Shown here: positions 17,287 to 25,439 of the stretch, piece by piece | Layout of the letters: every line of letters begins with the position of its first letter | Position numbering within the stretch: the stretch's first letter is position 1 | Origin: Sulfitobacter sp. 20_GPM-1509m | Lineage (GTDB): Bacteria; Pseudomonadota; Alphaproteobacteria; Rhodobacterales; Rhodobacteraceae | DNA: 64,000 nt | Assembly: GCF_000620505.1 (NCBI RefSeq) | Contig: NZ_JIBC01000008.1 | Location: forward strand, 124,001-188,000 | Reading direction: 5' to 3' | Translations under genes and position numbers: made by a program | The notes under the pieces: model-generated | What the model was told of the DNA's origin: nothing | The model's input: only the letters and a program-made list of their open reading frames with translations | Database searches by the model: none

Positions 17287-17327
17287 GTGTTTCTCCTTGT
17301 CCTGGTCACAGGACGCGGCGGCGCGCC

Positions 17328-17372
17328 GGAAATTCACTCTTTGCGAAAAATTTTTTGGACCGGTGAATTTCC
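17328..17372. promoter_or_regulatory. Divergent siderophore promoter region with inverted repeat
   Basis: The 132-bp gap between the MATE and mbtH starts contains GGAAATTCAC at 17328-17337 and its exact complement GTGAATTTCC at 17363-17372, 25 bp apart. Each arm begins with GGAAAT, the -35 hexamer I recall for FecI-type sigma factors, and each arm faces one operon at a distance that would place start sites just before the respective genes. It could equally be one operator for an iron repressor. I found no matching -10 FecI box. Confidence 0.55.
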
Positions 17373-17418
17373 CCGCCTCCGAAACGTCAGCAGGGAAAGA
17401 GCTGAAAGGAAAACCCAG

Positions 17419-17622
17419 ATGACCCTGCCCACCGAAACCCGGATCCTGTGGCGTGTGCTGCGCAATGGCGAAGGGCGTTATTCGATGACGCGTGCCACAC
17501 ACCCCATCCCTGCGGGGTGGACACCCGTCGGCGACGCCGCCTTGCGCACCGACTGTCTGGAGCGCATCGGCGCGCTGTGGACCGATATGCGCCCCCTGAG
17601 CGTGCAGGAGGCATTGGCATGA
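17419..17622 (+). CDS. mbtH: MbtH-like protein
   Basis: A 67-residue MbtH-family protein, the small partner that binds and activates NRPS adenylation domains. The signature is visible as NGEGRYS, PAGW, a Cys-Leu pair (DCLERI) and the W-x-D-x-RP segment (LWTDMRPLSV). The Trp that usually follows the S in the NxEGQYSLWP segment is replaced here (YSMTR). The start ATG at 17419 follows GAAAGGA. Its stop overlaps the NRPS start (ATGA), as expected for an obligate pair. Confidence 0.93.
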   Translation: MTLPTETRILWRVLRNGEGRYSMTRATHPIPAGWTPVGDAALRTDCLERIGALWTDMRPLSVQEALA

Positions 17623-20600
17623 GCAAGGATTTCATCTCCCCCACGGCCCAACCGCTGACCCCGCTTGAACGGCGCATCTATGCCCATGACCATGTGGGAG
17701 AGCTTGCGCCCTTCGCCTTTGAGACGTTGATACTGGGCTTTGACCACCGCTTTGCCCGCGCCGATCTGGTGGCCGCCGTCACCGATGTTCTGGCACATCA
17801 TCCCGCCTTTACCACCGCCTTCGTCACCCATGCCGGTGGCACGGTCGAGCGGCACGCCACAGGTCACACGGGGCTGGCAATCCATCAGGTCGGCAATCTT
17901 GATCGCGCGCGCGCCCATGCGGCGACCCATGCGCCGGACCTGACGGGGAAACCCGCCTGCGCCGATTTGTGGCCCGATGGCAGCGCGGGTCATATCCTGA
18001 CTTTGGTGCTGCACCCCGTCCTGGGGGACGATGCGACCTTTGAAAGCATCGAGGCCGCTTTGTGGGTGGCCCTGGGTCTGCGACCCGCGCGCACAGCGCT
18101 GTCGGCATCCGTTTCGGACGCTCAGGACATGAACACCCGTGCCCAATGGCGCGAACTGATGAACAGCCACCGGATCGCGCGCCTGCCGCACCGCTATGTG
18201 CCCCCCGACCAAGAGCCGCCAGCCGTCAAACGCATCGCCCGCCAGATCACCCTGCCGGAACCGGGCGAAGCACCGGTCGCCCATACCGACATAGCAGCAG
18301 CGCTTGTCATCGTTCTGCGCCGTTATGGTGCGCAGGATGCCTTGCGTTTTGCCATTGCTCTGCCCCCACAGCCGGCCGACCGGCGCCGCACCGATCTGCG
18401 CCCGCTGTGCCTGTCGCCAGACCTGTCAGCACCCTTTGGCGACGCGGTGGCCCTGACCGCGCACGCGTTAAACACCACCCTGCCCGTGTCGTCGGAGACA
18501 TTGGTGCAAGACCAGCTTGCCCATGCCGATGCCGATCCACACCCGCTGGGGGCAATCGCACTGTACCTGCGCGCGCATCGCGACCTGCCCGAGGGGATAA
18601 GCCACCATCTCCGCCCGATGCCCCCCAGCGCCGAGGAACTGGTGCTGACCGCCCAAAGCACGCCGCAAGGCATGGTGCTGCACGCCGACGCTGATGCCGG
18701 CCTGTTCGAACCGGCCCTGATCGAACGGTTTCTGCGGCATCTGGAACGGGTGCTGCACACCGGCCTTACCCGGCCTGACCTGCCTGTCGGGCGCATTCCA
18801 CTGGTGGATGACACCGAACTGGCCGCCCTGTCGGCCCCCTATCCCGACGACACGCCCGTCGATCCAAGGGCCACGCATGAGATCATTGCCGCACATGCCC
18901 TGACCACGCCGGACAAAATCGCCGTCATCAGCGGGGCCGACCGTCTGACCCACGCCACATTGGACAGGCGTGCCAATGCGCTGGCGCACCGCCTCTGTGC
19001 CGCCGGAGTCGGAGCGGAAACGCCCGTGGCCATCCTGATCGAACGCGGTGCAGATGCGATTGTGGCCATCCTTGCCGTGCTCAAGGCGGGCGGTGCCTAT
19101 ATCCCTGTCGAGCCTGACCACCCCGGCAGCCGCAACCATCATATCCTGAGCGATGCGGGCGTTGCCGTGGTTCTGACCCGCAGCCACTTTCGCGACCGGC
19201 TGCCCGATGCGCTTGCGGCCCGGATCATCTGTCTGGACGATCTGGACGACGCACCGCGCCCGGATGCGCCCGCTGTCACCATTCACCCCGACCAGCTGGC
19301 CTATGTCATCTATACCTCCGGCTCTACCGGCAAACCCAAGGGCGTGGCCGTGGAACATGGCCCCCTGTCGCACCACAACCAGACCACCGCGCGCGTCTAT
19401 GACATGACCGCCGAAAGCCGCGAATTGCCGTTCCTGCCGTTCTCGTCCGACGGCGGGCACGAACGCTGGATGGTGCCGCTGATGATGGGCGGGTCGGTTG
19501 TGGTACCTGACGGACCTCTGTGGACGCCGGAACAGACCTTGGGCGCGATGCGCGAACACGGTTGCAACAATGCTTCGATCCCCACGACCTATCTGCAGCA
19601 ACTGGCCGAATGGGCCGAAGACACCGGAACCGCCCCGCCGATGCGGCTGTATTCCTTTGGCGGTGAGGGGCTGGCGCAGTCCACCTTTGATCTGCTTAGC
19701 CGCGCCCTGAATGCCAAAACCCTGATCAACGGCTATGGCCCGACCGAAACCATCATGACCCCGATGGTCTGGAAAGTGGCCGCAGGCACGCGGTTCCACG
19801 GCACCTATGCGCCCTTGGGCCGCGCGGTGGGGGACAGGCGGGTCTATGTGCTGGACGAAGACATGATGCCCTGCCCCCAGGGTGTGGTGGGCGAGATTTA
19901 TCTGGGCGGCACAGGCGTCGCACGCGGCTATGTCGGACAACCGCAGGTCACCGCCGAGCGGTTCATTCCAGACCCCTTCGGGCCGGTGCTGGACGGCACA
20001 TCCGGCGCGCGGCTGTACCGCACCGGCGATCAGGGACGCTGGCGCGAGGATGGCACCGTTGAATTCGTGGGCCGCGTCGATTTGCAGATCAAGATCAACG
20101 GCTATCGTATCGAACCCGGCGAGATCGAGGCGGCGCTGCTGGGCGAACCCGACGTGACCGAGGCGCTGGTGCTGCTGCGCGAGGATGGCGAAGCCAGACG
20201 GCTGATCGGGTATGTGACCGGCCCGGTGCGGGGGACCGAAGACGCCCTGCGCCGCGCGTTAGAGACCAAGCTGCCCAAACACATGCTGCCCGAAGCGGTG
20301 ATGGTGCTGGAGAAGATGCCGACCAACCCCAACGCCAAACTGGACCGCGCCGCCCTGCCCCTGCCCGAGACGCGCAGCCGACAGACACAGGGCGTAGCCC
20401 CCGCCTCGGATGCGGAACAGCAGGTGCTGACGCTGTGGCGTGATCTGCTGACGTTGCCCGACCTTGGCGTGACCGATGATTTCTTTGCCATGGGCGGGTC
20501 GTCCCTGTTGGCGCTCAGGGCGATTGCAGCGATGCGCAAGCTGTGGCCCGACGTGCCCCTGACGGTTGCCGATTTCTTTGATGCACCCACCGTGCGGGGC

Positions 20601-21461
20601 ATCTGCGCACGCATTTCACAGGGCGGGCAGACAGGGCGCGCCGCGATCACGCTGCGTGCGGGCGGCACCCGACCGCGTCTGTATTGCTTTCCGGGTCTGC
20701 TGGTCTCGACCCGCGAGTATCTGCGGCTGACCGACTACCTTGGGCCCGATCAACCCATCACCGGCTTTTTGTGCCATTCGCTGAACGAAAACAAACAGCT
20801 GAACGTGTCGGTGGCGGATGTGGTGGCCGAATATGTCGACCACATCCGCCGCGAAAGCGCCGGCGCGCCGGTGGCGTTTCTGGGCTGGTCATGGGGCGGC
20901 CTGCTGGCATGGGAGGCCGCGCGGCAGTTGCAGCATGAGGTGGACCTGAAACTGTTGGGGATGGTCGATGTCTGCGATCTGGGCAGCGATTTCACCCCCG
21001 GCGTTGCACCGGTCTTTGCCCCCGGCGAACGCGCGCAGCTTGAGGACGACTTGCGCACATGGCTGGCCCGCACGCAGATGCGCGCGCAATGGGACCAGCT
21101 GATCGGCGCGATGGACGCCGAATGCTATGCGCAGTTCCTGCGCTTCATCGGCAACGAGTCCGACCCCCTGCCCTGTGACGGGCCGGAGATTTCCAGCCGC
21201 GAGCACACCTTCTGGGTGTTGATCGACAATGCGCTGGTGTTCCGCCAGCACAGGCTGACACCGCTTGATGTGCCCGTCGCCTCGTTCAGCGCGGGCGACA
21301 GTCTCAGCCGCGGGCTGAACCTGATGGACTGGCGCAAATGGTCGGCGCGCGCCACACCCGCCGAGATTGTAAGCGGCACAAACCACTTGCACATCATCGG
21401 AGACCCTGCGTTTCACGACCGCTTTCGCGCGCGGCTGAACGCGGCCTTTGCGATGGGCTGA
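17619..21461 (+). CDS. Single-module NRPS: degenerate C - A - T - TE
   Basis: A 1280-residue nonribosomal peptide synthetase. Residues ~1-410 are condensation-like, but HHxxxDG reads HPVLGDD (H132-P133...D137), so the catalytic second His is missing. The A domain spans ~415-910: P-loop SGSTGKPKG at ~567, YGPTE, and core Lys in NAKLDRA. Reading the specificity positions by eye gives D-G-E-S-Y-F-G-M-T-K; the DGE start resembles codes for diamino acids such as ornithine derivatives. The carrier domain has GGSSL with Ser962. The thioesterase has GWSWGG with Ser1091 and a His near 1256. One module plus TE suggests iterative use to oligomerise or cyclise hydroxamate units, as proposed for vicibactin-type synthetases. 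No phosphopantetheinyl transferase is in the window. Confidence 0.93.
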   Translation: MSKDFISPTAQPLTPLERRIYAHDHVGELAPFAFETLILGFDHRFARADLVAAVTDVLAHHPAFTTAFVTHAGGTVERHATGHTGLAIHQVGNLDRARAHAATHAPDLTGKPACADLWPDGSAGHILTLVLHPVLGDDATFESIEAALWVALGLRPARTALSASVSDAQDMNTRAQWRELMNSHRIARLPHRYVPPDQEPPAVKRIARQITLPEPGEAPVAHTDIAAALVIVLRRYGAQDALRFAIALPPQPADRRRTDLRPLCLSPDLSAPFGDAVALTAHALNTTLPVSSETLVQDQLAHADADPHPLGAIALYLRAHRDLPEGISHHLRPMPPSAEELVLTAQSTPQGMVLHADADAGLFEPALIERFLRHLERVLHTGLTRPDLPVGRIPLVDDTELAALSAPYPDDTPVDPRATHEIIAAHALTTPDKIAVISGADRLTHATLDRRANALAHRLCAAGVGAETPVAILIERGADAIVAILAVLKAGGAYIPVEPDHPGSRNHHILSDAGVAVVLTRSHFRDRLPDALAARIICLDDLDDAPRPDAPAVTIHPDQLAYVIYTSGSTGKPKGVAVEHGPLSHHNQTTARVYDMTAESRELPFLPFSSDGGHERWMVPLMMGGSVVVPDGPLWTPEQTLGAMREHGCNNASIPTTYLQQLAEWAEDTGTAPPMRLYSFGGEGLAQSTFDLLSRALNAKTLINGYGPTETIMTPMVWKVAAGTRFHGTYAPLGRAVGDRRVYVLDEDMMPCPQGVVGEIYLGGTGVARGYVGQPQVTAERFIPDPFGPVLDGTSGARLYRTGDQGRWREDGTVEFVGRVDLQIKINGYRIEPGEIEAALLGEPDVTEALVLLREDGEARRLIGYVTGPVRGTEDALRRALETKLPKHMLPEAVMVLEKMPTNPNAKLDRAALPLPETRSRQTQGVAPASDAEQQVLTLWRDLLTLPDLGVTDDFFAMGGSSLLALRAIAAMRKLWPDVPLTVADFFDAPTVRGICARISQGGQTGRAAITLRAGGTRPRLYCFPGLLVSTREYLRLTDYLGPDQPITGFLCHSLNENKQLNVSVADVVAEYVDHIRRESAGAPVAFLGWSWGGLLAWEAARQLQHEVDLKLLGMVDVCDLGSDFTPGVAPVFAPGERAQLEDDLRTWLARTQMRAQWDQLIGAMDAECYAQFLRFIGNESDPLPCDGPEISSREHTFWVLIDNALVFRQHRLTPLDVPVASFSAGDSLSRGLNLMDWRKWSARATPAEIVSGTNHLHIIGDPAFHDRFRARLNAAFAMG

Positions 21462-21466
21462 GACCC

Positions 21467-21499
21467 TGGTCTGGCAGAGGTCGTATCCCTGCCAGACCA
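21467..21499. terminator. Bidirectional hairpin between NRPS and FecE-type gene
   Basis: A perfect 11-bp stem, TGGTCTGGCAG (21467-21477) and CTGCCAGACCA (21489-21499), with an 11-nt loop fills the 42-bp gap between the convergent NRPS and ABC ATPase stops. It is placed to end transcription from both sides. Confidence 0.75.
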
Positions 21500-21503
21500 A
21501 ACC

Positions 21504-22286
21504 TTATTCGCGCGGAAAGACCACAGGTTTGCCAAAAATCGGGTCATTGGCCACATCGGCCTGCAAGTCATAAAGCGCCGCGACCGTCTGGGGCGTGATC
21601 GCCTGCTCTGCCGGTCCCGCGCAGACCAGCCGCCCGTCGCGCAGCCCCAGCAGGTGATCGCAGAACCGCCCCGCTAGGGTCAGCTCGTGCAGCACCATGA
21701 CAATGCTGCGTCCCTGTTCGTCCGCAAGCTGGCGCAGCAGGCGCAACAGCGACAACTGATGCTGTAAATCCAGAAAGGCGGTGGGTTCGTCCAGCAGGAT
21801 CACCGGCGTGTCCTGCGCCAGCGCCAGGGCCAGCCAGACCCGCTGCCGCTGCCCGCCTGACAGGGCGCTCAGGCGGGTTGTGCGCAGATCGGACAGGCCC
21901 GTCGCGGCCAGCGCGCTTTCGATGGCATCATGGTCGGTGCCCGACAGCGGCCGGAACGCCTTGCGCCAGGGCGTGCGCCCCTTGGCGACCAGCCCGGCCA
22001 CGCTCATATCCGGCACCAGCGGCGGGTTCTGCGGAAGATAGGCCATGAATTGCGCCCGTTCGACCGCAGCAAGTCCTGCCAAGGGATAGCCCTGAAACAC
22101 GATCCGCCCTGAATCGGGTTGCTGCACACCGGCAAGACAGCGCAGCAATGTGGATTTCCCGCAGCCGTTCGGCCCGACAATGCCGGTCAGCCCGCCGTTG
22201 GGCAAAGCGCCCGAAAAGCCGTCATAGATCTGGCGGCCACCCAGACGCAGCGACAGGTTTTCGATGTCAAAAAGGGGGTTGGTCAT
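21504..22286 (-). CDS. Ferric-siderophore ABC importer ATPase (FecE/FhuC type)
   Basis: A 260-residue ATPase. Walker A is GPNGCGKST, the Q-loop is in YLPQNPPLVPDM, the signature is LSGGQRQRVWLA, and Walker B is ILLDEPTAFLD; the DLQHQ that follows is typical of the FecE/FhuC branch. The second of two adjacent ATGs (22286) is chosen because AGGAGG at 22299-22294 lies 7 nt before it; this start shares one base with the permease stop. It powers uptake of ferric siderophore from the periplasm through the two upstream permeases. Confidence 0.93.
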   Translation of the reverse strand: MTNPLFDIENLSLRLGGRQIYDGFSGALPNGGLTGIVGPNGCGKSTLLRCLAGVQQPDSGRIVFQGYPLAGLAAVERAQFMAYLPQNPPLVPDMSVAGLVAKGRTPWRKAFRPLSGTDHDAIESALAATGLSDLRTTRLSALSGGQRQRVWLALALAQDTPVILLDEPTAFLDLQHQLSLLRLLRQLADEQGRSIVMVLHELTLAGRFCDHLLGLRDGRLVCAGPAEQAITPQTVAALYDLQADVANDPIFGKPVVFPRE

Positions 22287-23227
22287 CATCGGGCCTCCTG
22301 ACGGTCGCGCCACAGAAAGAAAATCAGATAGGGTGCGCCGATCACGCCCATGACCAGACCCGTGGGAAAGACGGCAACAGGGGCAATCAGGCGCGCCACC
22401 AAATCCGCCGCCACCAGCAAACAGGCGCCGGTCAGCGCCGCATGCCAGATCGCGGGCGCTTGGGCGCCTGTGACAGCGCGCGCCAATGGGGCTGCGACAA
22501 AGGCCACGAAACCGATGGGGCCAACGGCCAATGTGCTGGCCGCTGTCAGCGCGGTGACAAGGCCGAGCACCAGAACCCGCATTCGCGACAGATCAACCCC
22601 GAGCGACGCCATCACGTCATCGCCCAGCCACAACAAGCCCAGCCGGTGCGCGCGCAGGGCAACCAGCGCCCCGCCTGCCAGCAACACCAGCCAGACCCAG
22701 CCCGCCGTCGCCAGATCGGCACGCGCCAAAGACCCCGAAAGCCAGATCATCGCGCGGGCAGCCTTCGCATCCGGTGCCAGCACCAGAAGAACCGTCGTGG
22801 CCGCCGCCGCCGTGGCCCCGATCCCGATGCCAAAAAGCACAAAGGCCAGCGCCCCGCGCCCCTGTGCCAACAGCGCTACGCACAGCATCGCAATCCCCGC
22901 CCCACAGGCCGCCCCTGCCAGCAAAGGCAGGTCCAGCAACAGCGCAATGGCAAAACCAAGCCCCGCCCCCTGCGTCAGCCCGATGATATCCGGCGTGGCC
23001 AGCGGATTGCGCGTCAGCCCCTGCATCAACGCACCCGCCATTCCCAGCGCCATGCCGGCCCCCACCGCAATCATCAGACGCGGCAGGCGCAGCCCGTAGA
23101 TCAGGAAATCCTGCCGGTCCAACAGCCCCTGCACCAACGCCGAGGGGCCAAGCCAGTTGCGCCCGCCCGCCAGTGCCAGCCAGACCAGCACCAGCAACAT
23201 TGCGGGCAGCAAAACCGCCCGCCTCAT
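22286..23227 (-). CDS. Ferric-siderophore ABC permease (FecD type)
   Basis: A 313-residue FecCD-family permease with about ten hydrophobic segments. LRLPRLMIAVGAGMALGMAGALMQGLTRNPLATPDIIG and VGPIGFVAFVAAPLAR are the expected conserved stretches. It overlaps the preceding permease gene by 4 bp and forms the membrane channel with it. The reading frame is intact and no part looks truncated. Confidence 0.92.
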   Translation of the reverse strand: MRRAVLLPAMLLVLVWLALAGGRNWLGPSALVQGLLDRQDFLIYGLRLPRLMIAVGAGMALGMAGALMQGLTRNPLATPDIIGLTQGAGLGFAIALLLDLPLLAGAACGAGIAMLCVALLAQGRGALAFVLFGIGIGATAAAATTVLLVLAPDAKAARAMIWLSGSLARADLATAGWVWLVLLAGGALVALRAHRLGLLWLGDDVMASLGVDLSRMRVLVLGLVTALTAASTLAVGPIGFVAFVAAPLARAVTGAQAPAIWHAALTGACLLVAADLVARLIAPVAVFPTGLVMGVIGAPYLIFFLWRDRQEAR

Positions 23228-24213
23228 GTCCGCACCCCTGCGCCGCGCGGCAGCAGCCGTGTCAGCACCGCAACCAGCCCGACGCCGCCGAACATGGCCA
23301 GGATCAGACCGGCATCAATCTCGCCCGGGCGCACGATCACCCGCCCCGCCACATCGCTGGCCATCAACACCGCCGCGCCCAGTGGGACGCAATAGCCATA
23401 GGCCCGCCGCAACACGGGCCCCGCCAAACCGCGCGCGACAAAGGGCACCAGCAGGCCCAGAAAGGCGATCGGCCCGACGATGGCCACCGATGCGCCGGAC
23501 AACACGGTGACCAGAGCCAGCGTCAGCGAGATGGTAACCCGTGGATTACGCCCCAGACTGTGGCTTTGGTCCGCGCCCAGCGTCAGCAGCGCCAGCCTGT
23601 TGCACAGGAAGATGCCTGCACCCAAAGCGCCGCAGATGGTCAGCAGGGGCACAGCTTCGCCCCGTGACACAGGCGGTATCGCCCCCGAAATCCAGTGCAG
23701 ATAGCGCGCCTGCGATTGCGCATCGGTCAGGATCAGCATCATCGCCAGCGACAGGCACAACGCCTCGATGGCAAGCCCCGCCAAAGGCAGGCGCAGCGCG
23801 ATGCCTTCGCCGCCCAGCCCGGCGTCGCCACCCGCCAGCAGCCACAACGCCAACCCCGCCAGCCCGGCCCCGGCTATGGCCGAGACCATCACCACCCCCG
23901 CACTGGCCGACGGCACGAATTGCGCCGTTGCCACGGCCATCAACGCCGCCCCGGCATTGATGCCGGTGATGCCGGGATCGGCCAGCGGATTGCCCGTCAG
24001 GCTTTGCAGCATCAGCCCTGACACCGCCAGCGCGGCACCGACGGTCATTGCACAGAGGGCCCGAAATCCGCGCCCCGACAACAATCCTGCATCGCCGTGC
24101 AACAGCGCCTCGGCCGACATCTGCGCCGTGCCGAACCGCAAGGCACACAGCAATACCAACGCAAAAAGGCTCCACAACAACAGATATATGTACAGGGGGC
24201 GCAGCGGGGTCAT
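23224..24213 (-). CDS. Ferric-siderophore ABC permease (FecC type)
   Basis: A 329-residue FecCD-family permease. Conserved stretches include GAALAVSGLMLQSLTGNPLADPGITG and VGPIAFLGLLVPFVARGL. The ATG at 24213 begins a hydrophobic first helix (LYIYLLLWSLFALVLL), while the 36-codon upstream extension looks non-coding. It heads the leftward permease-permease-ATPase operon, divergent from the binding-protein gene across 173 bp. Confidence 0.9.
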   Translation of the reverse strand: MTPLRPLYIYLLLWSLFALVLLCALRFGTAQMSAEALLHGDAGLLSGRGFRALCAMTVGAALAVSGLMLQSLTGNPLADPGITGINAGAALMAVATAQFVPSASAGVVMVSAIAGAGLAGLALWLLAGGDAGLGGEGIALRLPLAGLAIEALCLSLAMMLILTDAQSQARYLHWISGAIPPVSRGEAVPLLTICGALGAGIFLCNRLALLTLGADQSHSLGRNPRVTISLTLALVTVLSGASVAIVGPIAFLGLLVPFVARGLAGPVLRRAYGYCVPLGAAVLMASDVAGRVIVRPGEIDAGLILAMFGGVGLVAVLTRLLPRGAGVRT

Positions 24214-24386
24214 GGCAATCCAACAGCAAGAGAGGGTGTTGGCGGGCGCAGGGCTGGCTGGGCAACAGTTTGCGCCGAAGTCCCTGCACCTGCAACCCCT
24301 GCCATCGGCTTGACAGCGCAACCGTGCCCATGGAATGTCCGCGCACCCAGCAGACGCCAGGTTTTCCCCTCACCAAGGAGAGTTTG

Positions 24387-25328
24387 ATGCGCGCCGCCCT
24401 GCTGTTCTGCCTGTTCATGATGTCCGTGCCTGCCCTGGCAGAGCCGGTCGAGATCACCCACCGTTTCGGCACCACCCGCATTGACGCGCCACCCCAGCGG
24501 ATCGTCTCGGTTGGCTATCACGAGCAGGATTTTCTCTATGCTCTGGGCCTTGCGCCGGTGGGGGTGCACGAATGGTTCGGCGCGCGCACCTTTGCCACCT
24601 GGATCTGGGCGGATGACGCGCGCAAGGCTGCCGGTGCAGAGCCACAGGTGCAGCGCGGGTTCGAGATTGATCTGGAATGGGTCTGGCAATTGCAGCCCGA
24701 TCTGATCGTCGCCAGCTTTGCGCCCATGGACGCAGCCACCTATGCGCAACTGTCGCGCATCGCGCCCGTGGTCGGCCCGCCGGAAGGTTTCCCCGACTGG
24801 GGCGCGCCCTGGCAGGAAGAACTGCGCCTGATTGCCCGCGCCACGGGCCGGGATGACCGCGCCGAAACGGTGATTGCCGATGTTGACGCCGTGCTGGCCG
24901 ACACCCGCGCCCAATACCCGGCCTTTGACGGGGCCAGCGTGGCGGTGGCCCATGTGGCGGGCACCAAGCTGGTGGGATATGGCCCTGCAGACGGCGCCAA
25001 CCGCTTTATGGCCGACCTGGGGTTTGAGATCCCCGCGGAATTCGAAACCCTGGCAAGTGCGGCGGGCAATTTTTCGGTCAGCCTGGAACGGATCGACCTG
25101 TTTGAGCGCGATCTGGCGCTGTGGCTGGGCGATACGGCGGGGCGCGAGCTGATCGAGGCGCTGCCCGCCTATCAAGCCAGCGCGCTTGCCCAAGCGGGCC
25201 GGTCGGTCTGGGCCGATGAGGACGAAACCGGCGCGATGAGCTTTCAGACACCGCTGTCGATCCCCTGGGCCGCACAGCGCCTTGCCCCGAAATTTCAACG
25301 CGCATTGCAAGGGGAAAAAGCGGATTGA
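24387..25328 (+). CDS. Periplasmic ferric-siderophore-binding protein (FecB/FepB type)
   Basis: A 313-residue binding protein with a signal peptide (MRAALLFCLFMMSVPALA, then EPVE) and no lipobox Cys, so it is free in the periplasm. The FGTTRIDAPPQRIVSVGYHEQDFLYALG segment and LQPDLIVAS are typical of the class III (FecB/BtuF-like) fold. The ATG at 24387 has AAGGAG at 24375-24380. It is divergent from the FecCDE genes and is followed 111 bp later by the outer-membrane receptor, completing the uptake path. Confidence 0.9.
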   Translation: MRAALLFCLFMMSVPALAEPVEITHRFGTTRIDAPPQRIVSVGYHEQDFLYALGLAPVGVHEWFGARTFATWIWADDARKAAGAEPQVQRGFEIDLEWVWQLQPDLIVASFAPMDAATYAQLSRIAPVVGPPEGFPDWGAPWQEELRLIARATGRDDRAETVIADVDAVLADTRAQYPAFDGASVAVAHVAGTKLVGYGPADGANRFMADLGFEIPAEFETLASAAGNFSVSLERIDLFERDLALWLGDTAGRELIEALPAYQASALAQAGRSVWADEDETGAMSFQTPLSIPWAAQRLAPKFQRALQGEKAD

Positions 25329-25380
25329 CACCCGCAATCAGAGCCGTAGGTTGCGCCCACCCAGGTCACTCCCAGGCGAG

Positions 25381-25400
25381 TGCTGATCTCTTCATCAGCA
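25381..25400. promoter_or_regulatory. Inverted repeat upstream of the TonB receptor
   Basis: TGCTGAT (25381-25387) and ATCAGCA (25394-25400) form a perfect 7-bp inverted repeat with a 6-nt spacer, 39 bp before the receptor start. It could be a regulator site or a 5'-leader hairpin. No matching copy was found at the other siderophore promoters. Confidence 0.35.
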
Positions 25401-25439
25401 TATCCCGCATGACACATGCGCCGCTTGACAGGACCCGAG

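Noticed and set aside
18468-19940. Open frame of 490 codons on the - strand opposite the NRPS
   Set aside because: It lies fully inside the A domain of the NRPS, and the translation is low-complexity His/Gly/Arg/Gln without recognisable motifs.
22148-23395. Long open frame (415 codons) on the + strand opposite the FecE/FecD-type genes
   Set aside because: It is antisense to two well-supported transporter genes, its translation is Arg/Gln/Pro-rich without any family motif, and it has no ribosome site; it arises from high GC codon use.
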